Assembly (NCBI GenBank): GCA_023426265.1
Contig: JAFABA010000151.1
Coordinates: forward strand, 1 to 24,567
From: Bacillota bacterium
GTDB taxonomy: Bacteria > Bacillota > Clostridia > Christensenellales > CAG-138
Length of the DNA: 24,567 nt
Reading direction: 5' to 3'
Shown one piece after another: positions 6,657 through 14,488 of this stretch; position 1 is the stretch's first letter, and each line of letters begins with the position of its first letter. The translations under genes and the position numbers were made by a program. The notes beneath the pieces were generated by a model. The model made no database searches. It worked only from the letters and a program-made list of their open reading frames with translations, and was not told where the DNA came from.

Positions 6657-8600
6657 ATGCGGAGCATTTTCCTCTGGCGCATGCTGATGATGCTGGCCTT
6701 AACGGTGCTTGTCGCCTCCGTGCTGACCACGGGAGGCTACATGTATTTGAGCCGTGACGCGTACACATCCATCATGCTGACGGAGCTGACGCCCAAGGCG
6801 GAGGCGGTGAGCCAGCTTTTAACGGAATACAACGAAGGCAATGTGGAAAAGGAAACGTTCTCCCGCCTGGCGGACGGCCTGATGCGCGCTTCGGACGTGA
6901 CGGGCATTGTGACGGACGCAAGCGGCGCGCCGCTTTACCATACTGTTGCGCTGGACAAGGCGCCGCAGCTGTATTTGGATCTTTTAACCCTCGAGCTTCA
7001 AAAGGCGCTTAACGGCGAGACCACCCGGCACGACGATATCCGTACGCCGGACGGGCGGCTTGCGCTGTCCATCTGCATCCCGGTGAAGGACGCAAACGGC
7101 AACGTCACGGGCAGCGTGTTTTTGTTAAAGTCTGAGGAGGAAATCAATACTACAACCGAACGGCTCAACCGATCCCTGCTGATGGTGGTGGCGGTGGTGC
7201 TGCCCATCATGCTGGTGGCCTCCTCGTTCGGTGTACGCCGCCTTGCGGAGCCGCTGCATGAAATGGCAGGCGTCGCCATAGAGATGAGCCAGGGCAATTT
7301 CAAGATTCGCGCCAACGAAAAAGAAGTGGGCGAGGTCGGCATGCTTGCGCGCGCGCTCAACCAGATGTGCGATACGCTTTCCCAGACCATTTATCAGCTG
7401 CGCGCGGAAAAGAGCCAGCTCAACCAGCTATTATACAGCTTTTCGGAGGGCATCGCCGCGATGGACAGCGTGGGCGTGCTCACGCACTACAATCCGGCGC
7501 TGATGCGCATGTTCGGCTCGGTGCGCGTGAATTCCCGCATTGAACTTATCCCGGACCCTGCCATATGGGACGCATTTGACGAGGTCTACCGCAATGGGGA
7601 AACGCAGAATATGCGTTACCAGCTGCCGGGGGATAAGATGCTGTGGATCACGATCTCCCCCGTTGTCACGGAGCAGGGCGAACGCACGGGCGTGGTGGGG
7701 CTCTTTAAGGATATGACGGAGATGGAGCGGCTGGAGCGCACGCGGCGCGAGTATGTCGCGAACGTCAGCCATGAATTGAGGACCCCGCTTACCGCCGTGC
7801 GCGGGCTATTGGAACCTCTCGCCGACGGCATGGTCAAGGACGAGGCGGACCGGCAGCGGTATTACCGCATCATGCTTAAGGAAGTGGTGCGCCTTTCCCG
7901 CCTCATTACGGATATGCTGCAGCTTTCCCGCCTGCAGGCGGGCACCGAGTATATGGAACTGACGGAGGTGGATATCAACGAGATACTTGAGGATGTCCGC
8001 CAAAGCTATCTCAAGGAAGCGACGCAGCGCGGCATTACGCTGCTTGTGGACGCGCCCAGGCTTCCGCACGTGGTGACCGACCCGGACCGCGTGGAACAGG
8101 TGCTCGTCATCCTCATAGACAACGCCATGCGCTACACGCCGGAGGGCGGCACCATCACGCTGTATGGCGAGGATGGCGTGCGCGTCAACATCTGCGTAAA
8201 GGACACCGGCTGCGGCATCCCGGAAAAAGACATTCCCCATGTGTTCGACCGTTTCTACAAGGTAGACAAATCCCGCAAGGAAGGCGGCACGGGCCTGGGC
8301 CTTTCCATTGCGCGCAACATCATATCCAAGCTTGGGGAGTTAATCGCCGTGGAAAGCAAGGAAGGGGAAGGCACAACGTTCCGCTTCACGCTCAAGAAAT
8401 ATGTCAGCAACGCGATCGCGCTTGGACCCGCGACGGAGGAATACGACGTCTCTTCCGATTCGGGCTCGCTGCCGCCCATCATACTGGCGCATGGGCTGCA
8501 GGAGGACGCCGCCAATGTGGACGCGCCCTACGAGGTGCTGCCGCAGGAAAAGCGGCAGGAGAAGCGCACCGAGCGCCGCAGGCCAAGAAGCAGGCTGTAA
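6657..8600 (+). CDS. Sensor histidine kinase (HAMP-PAS-HisKA-HATPase)
   Basis: Membrane sensor kinase of the WalK/PhoR type, 647 residues. The ATG at 6657 is preceded by AAAGGA (6645-6650); the open frame extends upstream only through the repeat block, without a ribosome binding site. Order: transmembrane helix 1 (about 8-28), extracytoplasmic sensor (29-173), transmembrane helix 2 (174-195), HAMP (about 196-245), PAS-like region (about 255-350), HisKA with His372 in NVSHELRTPLTAV, then HATPase with the N box DNAMRY, G1 DTGCGIP, F box FDRFYKVD and G2 GGTGLGLSIARN. A charged tail of about 60 residues, ending in an Arg/Lys-rich stretch, follows the catalytic domain and is not needed for kinase function. 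Its cognate regulator is most probably the gene at 5747. Confidence 0.93.
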   Translation: MRSIFLWRMLMMLALTVLVASVLTTGGYMYLSRDAYTSIMLTELTPKAEAVSQLLTEYNEGNVEKETFSRLADGLMRASDVTGIVTDASGAPLYHTVALDKAPQLYLDLLTLELQKALNGETTRHDDIRTPDGRLALSICIPVKDANGNVTGSVFLLKSEEEINTTTERLNRSLLMVVAVVLPIMLVASSFGVRRLAEPLHEMAGVAIEMSQGNFKIRANEKEVGEVGMLARALNQMCDTLSQTIYQLRAEKSQLNQLLYSFSEGIAAMDSVGVLTHYNPALMRMFGSVRVNSRIELIPDPAIWDAFDEVYRNGETQNMRYQLPGDKMLWITISPVVTEQGERTGVVGLFKDMTEMERLERTRREYVANVSHELRTPLTAVRGLLEPLADGMVKDEADRQRYYRIMLKEVVRLSRLITDMLQLSRLQAGTEYMELTEVDINEILEDVRQSYLKEATQRGITLLVDAPRLPHVVTDPDRVEQVLVILIDNAMRYTPEGGTITLYGEDGVRVNICVKDTGCGIPEKDIPHVFDRFYKVDKSRKEGGTGLGLSIARNIISKLGELIAVESKEGEGTTFRFTLKKYVSNAIALGPATEEYDVSSDSGSLPPIILAHGLQEDAANVDAPYEVLPQEKRQEKRTERRRPRSRL

Positions 8601-8616
8601 CATCAATAACGAATAT

Positions 8617-8650
8617 GGCTGTACTCTGTGATGGAGACAGCCTTTTTTAT
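8617..8650 (+). terminator. Rho-independent terminator after the kinase gene
   Basis: GGCTGT-a-CTC loop GAG-ACAGCC followed by TTTTTTATT. It lies 16 bases after the kinase stop and closes this operon. Confidence 0.85.
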
Positions 8651-8731
8651 TCCAATACTGCACCGAACGCCTTTATGGATATGGTACTATTAAGAAATAT
8701 TTGTGCATCTATGTTAATCGGGAGGCGCTAA

Positions 8732-9258
8732 ATGCTTAGAAGGGTGATAATAATTGCAGTTTTCCTCTTAACTTTTTTAAGTGGATGTTCCGCCGATGGC
8801 CCTGTATCTGTGATAGATCAGGATGAAAATTTGAGCTTGGAACTTGTCCTGCCGAAAAGCAAGTATCAAGAAGATGAAGAAATTATCTGTAAAGCTGTTT
8901 TGACCTATATTGGAGAAGATCAAACATTTGAATTTTCAACGGGCGATCCGGCCGTCATGTTTGCAATCGACGGAGGTGAGTATTCAAGGGCGATCTTGAC
9001 CTTATCCAGAGAGACGTGCTTCTTCCCCAAAAAATCGAAAGAAGCACGCCGGTTGAATATCCATTTAAAAAATACACGGGAACACATCTGGATTCCGACG
9101 AAGACGCCGTTAAATTCTGGAGAAAATTTCTTGCGCGGGAACAACTGGTTCTAGCACCAGGCAAATACGAGATTATCGCAAAAGTGCATTATAGACCATT
9201 ATCAAAAGATGATAATCCTTCAGTTTTAACGGTAAGGCATAAAATACAAGTTCAATAG
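8732..9258 (+). pseudogene. Frameshifted lipoprotein with a BsuPI-like domain
   Basis: The first frame starts at ATG 8732 (GGGAGG upstream) with a lipoprotein signal, LTFLSGC with the lipid-accepting Cys19, and ends at 9154. The remainder continues in another frame to 9258. Joining the frames near 9008-9014 (CAGAGAGAC, removing one GA unit) gives a continuous product of about 174 residues. This product aligns with the C-terminal domain of the SH3 protein at 18235: LELVLPKSKYQEDEEIICKA matches LQLVLSKSTYKVNEPIDCYA, and LAPGKYEIIAKVHY matches LPAGKYQISAQMNY, one on each side of the break. So a two-base slip in an AG repeat has disrupted an originally intact gene, unless it is a sequencing error. 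The region is clearly AT-richer than its neighbours, suggesting a different origin or relaxed selection. Confidence 0.8.
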
Positions 9259-9428
9259 AAAAGTAAAAGAGCACAAGCTGATCCTTACGGCATTTCTTAT
9301 CCGCCTGATTTCCTGCCTATATACAAACGGCATAATTTGTCCGCCGCCACATACCTTGTACTAGAGTAACTTCCTCAAATCTAGCCGGTGTCTATGCGGA
9401 TCTTTTACCGACCCGCGTTGCCTTATCC

Positions 9429-9455
9429 GCGCAGCGTAGCGCTGCTACGCGGCGC
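9429..9455. repeat. Long GC-rich hairpin in the intergenic gap
   Basis: GCGC-a-GCGTAGC gct GCTACGC-g-GCGC, eleven paired bases with one mismatch, within the 294-base gap 9259-9552. It is followed by TTCTT only, so a terminator role is uncertain. No convincing promoter was seen in the rest of this gap. Confidence 0.6.
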
Positions 9456-9552
9456 TTCTTCGGCTTAGCGGGACGGCAAAATCTCTCGCATATCCATCAG
9501 CTATCTTTTCGTCAGTTGCTCTATACACGGACAGGACAAGGGGGAAGAGGGT

Positions 9553-10470
9553 ATGGAATTTCGGCGGAAAAGGCGGAGAAGGCGTTATGCCGCGCCAGAA
9601 GGCGGGGGTGCGGGCAAAGCGATATTGGCTCTTATTGTGATCGCCGCGGTGGTGTACCTGGTCAGCGCCTCGGCTGTGGGCACCTGGGTCGCGCAAAATG
9701 TGGTGGCGCCCGTGTTCACGTGGGTGGACGGCCAGCTCAAAGGAACTCCCGCTGCGGCCACGCCGGATGGTATCGTGCAGGCGCCGGAAGAGACGCAGGG
9801 TGGAACCATCGCACAGGGCAACACCGTAACGGGGGAGGTGGAATTGCCCGCCATGGAATGCTTCGCACTGCAAATGGGCGTATTCAGCACGGAGGTCAAC
9901 GCGAAAGCTGAGGCGGAAACGCTCCAAAAACGGGGTGCGGGCGGCTATGTGATGGAAGACGCGGGGAAATACCGCGTGCTTGCCGCTGCATATACCAATC
10001 GCGAAAGCCTCGACCAGGTACGCGAGCAACTGAAGGCGGATGGCCTGGACAGCGCGCTCTATACGTTCCTGGCGCCCATGAGCACGCTCCGCGTCACGGC
10101 GACGGAAGCGCAGTTGGAACGCATAAAAAATGGCTTTGCCGCGCTCAACACCCTGCAGAAGGCGGCGGCGGAGGCCTCCCTGGCATTCGATAAGGAACAG
10201 CAGAAGCCGGAGGACGGAAAAACCAAAGCCGCGGCGCTGCTTACGGAGCTGAAAACCGCCAAGGATGTGTTCCTTGCGGAAGGCGCGGGAGGCAACCCGG
10301 TATTGTCGGCAATGGAGGCATGCTTTACAAAATATGAGGACGCGCTTGCAGAGCTTTCCAATTATGACACCGAAAGTTTTATAGATTTTTCATCCAAAAT
10401 GAAGTACACTCATCTATATATCGCACACGCCTATGCGACGCTCGCGCAGCAGGTATCCGCTATGGCGTGA
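9553..10470 (+). CDS. Membrane-anchored SPOR-domain protein
   Basis: Probable envelope protein; SPOR domains bind glycan strands stripped of stem peptides, often at septa. The 305-residue product begins with a very basic cytoplasmic stretch (KRRRRRYAAP), then one membrane segment (about 22-46), a flexible linker, and a SPOR-like domain at about 103-177. That domain has FALQMGVFSTEVNAKAEAE and GKYRVLAAAYTNRESLDQV, matching the usual pattern of the fold. The last 120 residues are helical and Ala/Lys-rich with no recognised domain. The start at 9553 follows GAAGAGG. It ends 22 bases before the DRTGG gene and could be co-transcribed with the hydrogenase-like cluster, though a functional link is not evident. 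Confidence 0.8.
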   Translation: MEFRRKRRRRRYAAPEGGGAGKAILALIVIAAVVYLVSASAVGTWVAQNVVAPVFTWVDGQLKGTPAAATPDGIVQAPEETQGGTIAQGNTVTGEVELPAMECFALQMGVFSTEVNAKAEAETLQKRGAGGYVMEDAGKYRVLAAAYTNRESLDQVREQLKADGLDSALYTFLAPMSTLRVTATEAQLERIKNGFAALNTLQKAAAEASLAFDKEQQKPEDGKTKAAALLTELKTAKDVFLAEGAGGNPVLSAMEACFTKYEDALAELSNYDTESFIDFSSKMKYTHLYIAHAYATLAQQVSAMA

Positions 10471-10492
10471 ATCTCTCCACCGGAGGATATGG

Positions 10493-10843
10493 ATGAAAAT
10501 TGCCAGGGTGGCGGAATTGTTGAACGCACGCGTGTTGTGCGGCGCCGAGCAACTTGAGCGCGAAGTGACTTCCGCCTTTGGCGCGGATCTGATGAGCGAC
10601 GTGCTGGCGTTTATGGACGCCGAAACGCTGCTGCTGACGGGCTTGGTGAACGCCCACGTCATCCGTACCGCGGAAGTATTGGAACTCCCCTGCGTGGTGT
10701 TTGTATCCGGAAAAATGGTGGAAGAGGATATCCTGGAGCGCGCCAAGGCGCAGAACATTGTGCTGCTGAGTACGGCCTTTTCGCTCTATGAGTGCTGCGG
10801 CATGCTTTATAGCGCGGGGCTGACAGGCTGCAAAAGAGGATAG
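10493..10843 (+). CDS. DRTGG-domain protein
   Basis: Small (116 residues) protein related to the DRTGG domain, a ligand-binding or regulatory module found in PTA-like and CBS-containing proteins; its molecular role is unknown. I chose the ATG at 10493, five bases after GGAGGA; the frame is open further upstream without a ribosome binding site. Visible pattern: N-terminal MKIARVAELLNARVL, the central TGLVNAHVIRTAEVLELPCV with the typical small-residue/Asn pattern, and VFVSGK followed by a helix. The ATPase gene starts two bases after its stop, so tight co-translation is expected. Similar DRTGG genes are commonly found beside anti-sigma-like ATPases and hydrogenase-like proteins in Clostridia. 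A diverged paralogue lies at 12663. Confidence 0.82.
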   Translation: MKIARVAELLNARVLCGAEQLEREVTSAFGADLMSDVLAFMDAETLLLTGLVNAHVIRTAEVLELPCVVFVSGKMVEEDILERAKAQNIVLLSTAFSLYECCGMLYSAGLTGCKRG

Positions 10844-10845
10844 AT

Positions 10846-11289
10846 ATGGGCGCGGCGTTTGTACAGACATTTTCTGTCGCCCATGGGGAATTCGACACGG
10901 CGGGCGACGCCTCGAGCAAGATCAAAGCTGTTTTGAAAAAGCTCGGCATTTCTTCAAAAGTGATTCGCGATGTTGCGATTGCCGCTTTTGAATCCGAGAT
11001 GAATCTGATTATCCATTCCATCGGCGGAACCATGCGGCTGGAAGTCACTCCGCAGGAAATCGTATTGATCAGCGAGGACGGCGGCCCGGGGATCGCAGAC
11101 ATCGGGCTTGCGCTGACGGAAGGCTATTCCACCGCTCCCGAAAGCGTACGCAATCTTGGTTTTGGCGCGGGCATGGGTTTGCCCAACATCCGGCGGCATT
11201 CGCACAGCTTCCATATCGAAAGCGAATTGGGCAAAGGCACGCGCATTGAGGCGAAGTACTATTTGAACGGAGCTTCCGGCACAACGTAA
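10846..11289 (+). CDS. Anti-sigma-factor-type ATPase/serine kinase (RsbT/SpoIIAB-like)
   Basis: A stand-alone 147-residue GHKL ATPase domain resembling RsbW, RsbT and SpoIIAB, which phosphorylate or bind STAS-domain partners. Motifs: N box ESEMNLIIHS (49-58, Asn53), G1 EDGGPGI (77-83), and G2 GFGAGMGLPNI (105-115). No HisKA domain, so it is not a sensor histidine kinase by itself. ATG 10846 follows AAGAGGA. The gene sits between the DRTGG gene (2-base gap) and the hydrogenase-like gene (14-base gap). No STAS protein or sigma factor is visible nearby, so its partner is unknown. The DRTGG or PHP proteins are possible targets. Confidence 0.85.
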   Translation: MGAAFVQTFSVAHGEFDTAGDASSKIKAVLKKLGISSKVIRDVAIAAFESEMNLIIHSIGGTMRLEVTPQEIVLISEDGGPGIADIGLALTEGYSTAPESVRNLGFGAGMGLPNIRRHSHSFHIESELGKGTRIEAKYYLNGASGTT

Positions 11290-11303
11290 TCACGGAGGGT
11301 CTT

Positions 11304-12608
11304 ATGTTGTACAAGCATTCGGTCCGTGTGGACCGCAGAAAATGCGTCGGCTGCACCAACTGCATCAAGAACTGCCCCACGGAGGCCATCCGCGTTCAGC
11401 GGGGGAAAGCGGTCATCATCGACGAACGGTGCATCGACTGCGGGGAGTGCCTGCGTGCCTGCCCCCACCATGCCATGACGGCGGTGACCACGCCGCTTGG
11501 CGAACTCAACCTGTTCAAATACAATATCGTCGTACCCTGCGCGCCCATCTACTCCCAATTCCGTTTGCAGGGCGACCTCGGGGATCTGTTCGAAGCGCTG
11601 TACGCCCTGGGGTTCGACGCGATTTATGAGGAAGCGCGCGGCGCCGAAATCGAGGCGGAGGCGCTCAGGCTTTATTTTCGCTCCGGCGAGGCGAACTTCC
11701 CCGTGATCTCCTGTAATTGCCCGGTCATACCGCGCCTTGTCACCACCATGTTCCCAAATCTCATAGACAACCTTTCGCCGTTTGTTTCTGCCGCTGAAAT
11801 TTCTGCGCGCGTAGCGAAAACCGAGTTCTGCAAAAAAATGGGCGTCCCGCGCGAGACCGTGGGCTGCTATTATATTTCCCCCTGCGCTGCGCGCATGACC
11901 AATATCAAAAGCCCGCTCGGCATTGAAAAAAGCGAGGTCAACGGCGTGTTTTCGCTGCTGGACCTTTACGCGCTGCTGCTTGAGCATATGGGCGAGGGCG
12001 GCGCGCACCGTGAGGTCGCGTTCCCCGCGGGCGCGTACGGCATGGGCACCGCTGTGGTGGGGGGATTAAGCTCCGCGGTTGGCACCGAACATTACCTCGC
12101 GGTGGACGGCATCTACAACGTTATACAGTGCCTGGAGGAAATCGACAACGACCGCCTCAAAAAGCTGCAGCTTGTGGAGGCTTCCGCCTGCGTGGGCGGC
12201 TGCGTGGGGGGGCCGCTGCTTTTTGAAAACCAGTTCGTGGCCAAAAACCGCAACCGCAGGCTCGCGAACGCGTTTCCCCGCACGGACCTTGAGCGGGACC
12301 CGCATGTGCAGGAATATGTGAATTCCCCTATCATCCGGTACAGCAGGCCCTTTGAGCCGCGCAGCATCATGAAGCTTTCGGACGATGTGAACGAAGCCAT
12401 GCGCATGATGGACCGGATGGAGGCCATTGTAAAAAACCTGCCGGGCTTAGACTGCGGCTCCTGCGGCTCCCCGAGCTGCCGGACGCTGGCGGAGGATATC
12501 GTGCGCGGGCAGGCGGTGGAAATGGACTGTATCTTCAAATTGCGGGATAAACTACGCATATTGGCGCAGGAAATGGCCGACCTCGCAAGTGCGGAAAAGC
12601 GCGGCTGA
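11304..12608 (+). CDS. [FeFe]-hydrogenase-like iron-sulfur protein, putative sensory type
   Basis: 434 residues. The N-terminal 2x[4Fe-4S] ferredoxin domain has Cys14, 17, 20, 24 and Cys43, 46, 49, 53. The hydrogenase large-subunit domain follows, with H-cluster motifs ISCNCP (135-140), SPCAAR (192-197) and ACVGGCVGGP (295-304). These provide Cys139, 194, 296 and 300 as likely ligands. A C-terminal [4Fe-4S] domain follows with CGSCGSPSC (384-392) and Cys409. Classic enzymes have TSCCP, MPCxxK and ACxxGC. Aligned on Cys-Pro, the proton-transfer Cys is replaced by Asn138, and the Lys of the second motif by Arg197. This and the neighbours match putatively sensory (group C/D) [FeFe] hydrogenases, so I infer H2 or redox sensing rather than bulk catalysis. 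No maturase genes are in the window. ATG 11304 follows GGAGG. Confidence 0.87.
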   Translation: MLYKHSVRVDRRKCVGCTNCIKNCPTEAIRVQRGKAVIIDERCIDCGECLRACPHHAMTAVTTPLGELNLFKYNIVVPCAPIYSQFRLQGDLGDLFEALYALGFDAIYEEARGAEIEAEALRLYFRSGEANFPVISCNCPVIPRLVTTMFPNLIDNLSPFVSAAEISARVAKTEFCKKMGVPRETVGCYYISPCAARMTNIKSPLGIEKSEVNGVFSLLDLYALLLEHMGEGGAHREVAFPAGAYGMGTAVVGGLSSAVGTEHYLAVDGIYNVIQCLEEIDNDRLKKLQLVEASACVGGCVGGPLLFENQFVAKNRNRRLANAFPRTDLERDPHVQEYVNSPIIRYSRPFEPRSIMKLSDDVNEAMRMMDRMEAIVKNLPGLDCGSCGSPSCRTLAEDIVRGQAVEMDCIFKLRDKLRILAQEMADLASAEKRG

Positions 12609-12662
12609 ACGGCCGTGTTGGGTTGATGATAATTGCTCCATTAACAGAAAAGGAGGAACACT

Positions 12663-12998
12663 ATGCTGGTTTCGGAATTAAAAACCCTGCTTGATGCGCG
12701 CCTGGCGCAGCCCTGCCCGGATACAGAGGTGCGCGCGGGCTATGCCTGTGACCTGCTGAGCTGGGTCATGGCAAAGGGCGTATCCGGCTGCGCCTGGGTA
12801 ACGGTGCAGACGCATATGAATGTGGTCGCGGTGGCCACGCTGCATGAAATGGCCTGCATCATCCACCCCGAAGGCATTTCGCCCGAACCCGCTTCCCTGG
12901 AAAAAGCGGCGCAGGAAGGCATTGCCGTATTGCTGAGCGACAAAACGACGTTCGAAATCTGCCATCTCATGGCGGCCTCGGGCATCCCTTCGGTGTAA
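12663..12998 (+). CDS. Second, diverged DRTGG-like small protein
   Basis: 111 residues with a strong AGGAGG ribosome binding site, 54 bases after the hydrogenase-like gene. It follows the same layout as the DRTGG protein at 10493: an LxxLLxAR-type N-terminus (LKTLLDARLAQ), a central VTVQTHMNVVAVATLHEMAC, a PEG turn, then a helix and strand (AAQEGIAVLLSDKTTFEIC) and a closing Ala-Ser-Gly-Ile. This indicates the same fold with considerable divergence. Function is unknown; placement suggests it is a partner of the hydrogenase-like protein or the PHP enzyme. Confidence 0.75.
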   Translation: MLVSELKTLLDARLAQPCPDTEVRAGYACDLLSWVMAKGVSGCAWVTVQTHMNVVAVATLHEMACIIHPEGISPEPASLEKAAQEGIAVLLSDKTTFEICHLMAASGIPSV

Positions 12999-13029
12999 TG
13001 CTCCCCCAACGAAATCTTGAAACGTCTTG

Positions 13030-13165
13030 GCGGTCTATTTCCCGCCATACTGCGTCAAAAATGCTCGCAATACCCCTTCGGGTATTCCTGCGCATTTTTC
13101 TTGCGAAGGCCCGCAGGTCAAGTGTCCGTAGGCGTCTCCCGCCGAAGGACCTGGCGACAAATATC
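13030..13165. repeat. Palindromic repeat in the DRTGG2-PHP gap
   Basis: The 211-base gap inside the cluster contains stacked inverted repeats: GGCGG...CCGCC (13030-13047 region); AAAAATGC...ATACCC cttc GGGTAT...GCATTTTT (13057-13099), a long two-part hairpin; and CAGGTC...GACCTG (13114-13153 region). The long hairpin lacks a separate T-run after a GC stem, although its right arm ends in Ts, so weak attenuation of the PHP gene is possible. Confidence 0.7.
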
Positions 13166-13209
13166 CTCGCCAATCTGAATTCACTATTTCATTGGAGGAG
13201 CATAGCGCT

Positions 13210-13914
13210 ATGATCAAGCTGGCTGCGGATCTCCATATCCATTCCTGTCTTTCTCCCTGCGCTTCCCCGGAGATGACGCCGAACAACATCGTCAACATGG
13301 CATACCTAAAGGGCTTGCAGGCTATTTCCGTATGCGATCACAACTGCGCGCGCAATCTTCCGGCTGTGAAGATTGTGGCGGACGCGCGCGGCCTCATCTT
13401 CATTCCCGGTATCGAGGTGGAAACGCGCGAGGAAGTGCATGTGCTCACGCTGTTCCCTTCGCTCGAACCCGCCATGGAGTTTGGAGAATGGGTGTATAAT
13501 AGCCTGCCGAATATTGAAAACCGCCCGTCCTTCTTTGGCGAGCAGCTGATTATGGACGAAGAAGATAAGGTTATCGGTACGGAAACGCGCCTGTTGCTTC
13601 AGTCCACCACCCGCTCGATCGACGAGGTGGTATCCCGCTGCCGTGAATTCGGCGGCGTGCCCATACCTGCGCATATCAACCGCAGCGCAAACTCCCTCTT
13701 GCACATCCTCGGTTTCATTCCGCCCAACCTTGCGCTTACCTCCATAGAGGTCTGCGCACAGTTTACGCTGGTAGGCGTAGAGATTTCCCGCTATCATGTG
13801 CTCTATGATTCGGACGCGCATACGTTGGGGGGCATATCGGAACCCAACCATTTCCTATCCGCCTGCGAGCAATCCGCAAAGGGCATTTTAGACCACCTCG
13901 CAAAGCGGAAGTAG
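13210..13914 (+). CDS. PHP-domain metal-dependent phosphoesterase
   Basis: Member of the PHP superfamily (TrpH/YciV-like), trimetal phosphoesterases acting on nucleotides or phosphate esters; substrate unknown. I chose the ATG at 13210, with GGAGGA ten bases upstream; an in-frame TTG at 13192 overlaps that site. The 234-residue product carries the family metal ligands: DLHIHSCLSPC (7-17), CDHN, a GIEVETREEVHVL segment, PAHINR and DSDAHTLGG near the end. It is the last gene of the hydrogenase-like cluster. In that context it may hydrolyse a phosphorylated product or signal made by the ATPase, but this is inference. Confidence 0.88.
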   Translation: MIKLAADLHIHSCLSPCASPEMTPNNIVNMAYLKGLQAISVCDHNCARNLPAVKIVADARGLIFIPGIEVETREEVHVLTLFPSLEPAMEFGEWVYNSLPNIENRPSFFGEQLIMDEEDKVIGTETRLLLQSTTRSIDEVVSRCREFGGVPIPAHINRSANSLLHILGFIPPNLALTSIEVCAQFTLVGVEISRYHVLYDSDAHTLGGISEPNHFLSACEQSAKGILDHLAKRK

Positions 13915-14335
13915 ACTTGCCGAAAAAGTACCTTGCGGTACTTTTTCGAGGATTACAGGAACAACCTGTGCCTGCGGCATGGGTGCAACGTTCCTGCAAG
14001 GAAAGCCTTGCGGCGCAGGGCTTTCCGCCGCCACCGCGCTGCCGTTGACGGCGATTGGAAGCCTCCGGGAGCCGGAGCTGTGAGCGCTGCCAGCGGCAGA
14101 TGAAGCGGGGTTGAGGCTGATGCCAAGGGCAGCAAACGGTCCAGTGAACCGTTTGAAAGCCGAAACGGGTATACGCTTGGCGGATACCCCGGGCACGAAA
14201 AGGCCAGTGAGGCCCTCGGCGGGGTACGCCTCGTGCACTAGGCCTGCGGGCCGTCGCAAGGGAGCACCGACCGTAAGGGAAAGGTGCGGCCATTGCGAAC
14301 TGCGAAGCGGCCCCCGAACCCCAAGGGGTTATCGA
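13915..14335. repeat. Array of small GC-rich hairpins
   Basis: No credible gene in this stretch. Successive inverted repeats: CGAAAAAGTACC ttgc GGTACTTTTTCG (13921-13948, perfect 12-base stem); GGAAAGCC...GGCTTTCC (14000-14026); CTCCGG gag CCGGAG (14063-14077); AAACGGT ccagtga ACCGTTT (14134-14154); GGGTAT...ATACCC (14167-14189); GGCC agtga GGCC (14202-14214); GCACC...GGTGC (14264-14287); AACCCC aa GGGGTT (14317-14330). The end (GCCCCCGAACCCC near 14308-14322) resembles the repeats at 6476 and 18200. The first hairpin may also serve as a terminator for the cluster. Confidence 0.75.
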
Positions 14336-14488
14336 CATGTGGAATCAAGTTCCTGTATACAAAAATACAATGTATAAAAATTCGAGCAGGGCGTGGGCAG
14401 GCAAACTCCGCGCCCTTTGATTTCGCTTGAATTTTAGGGTGCTTATAAATATTCCATAAAAAAACGGAACATCACAACCTGTGGCAAC

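Noticed and set aside
13057..13099. Possible terminator in the DRTGG2-PHP gap
   Set aside because: The Ts belong to the stem's right arm rather than a tail after a GC-rich stem, so I list it as a repeat and not as a terminator.
13915..14335. CRISPR-like array
   Set aside because: The hairpins differ in sequence and spacing; there are no identical direct repeats and no cas genes.
14111..14377. Small forward frame in the hairpin array
   Set aside because: Basic, low-complexity translation through inverted repeats, with no start signals; treated as non-coding.
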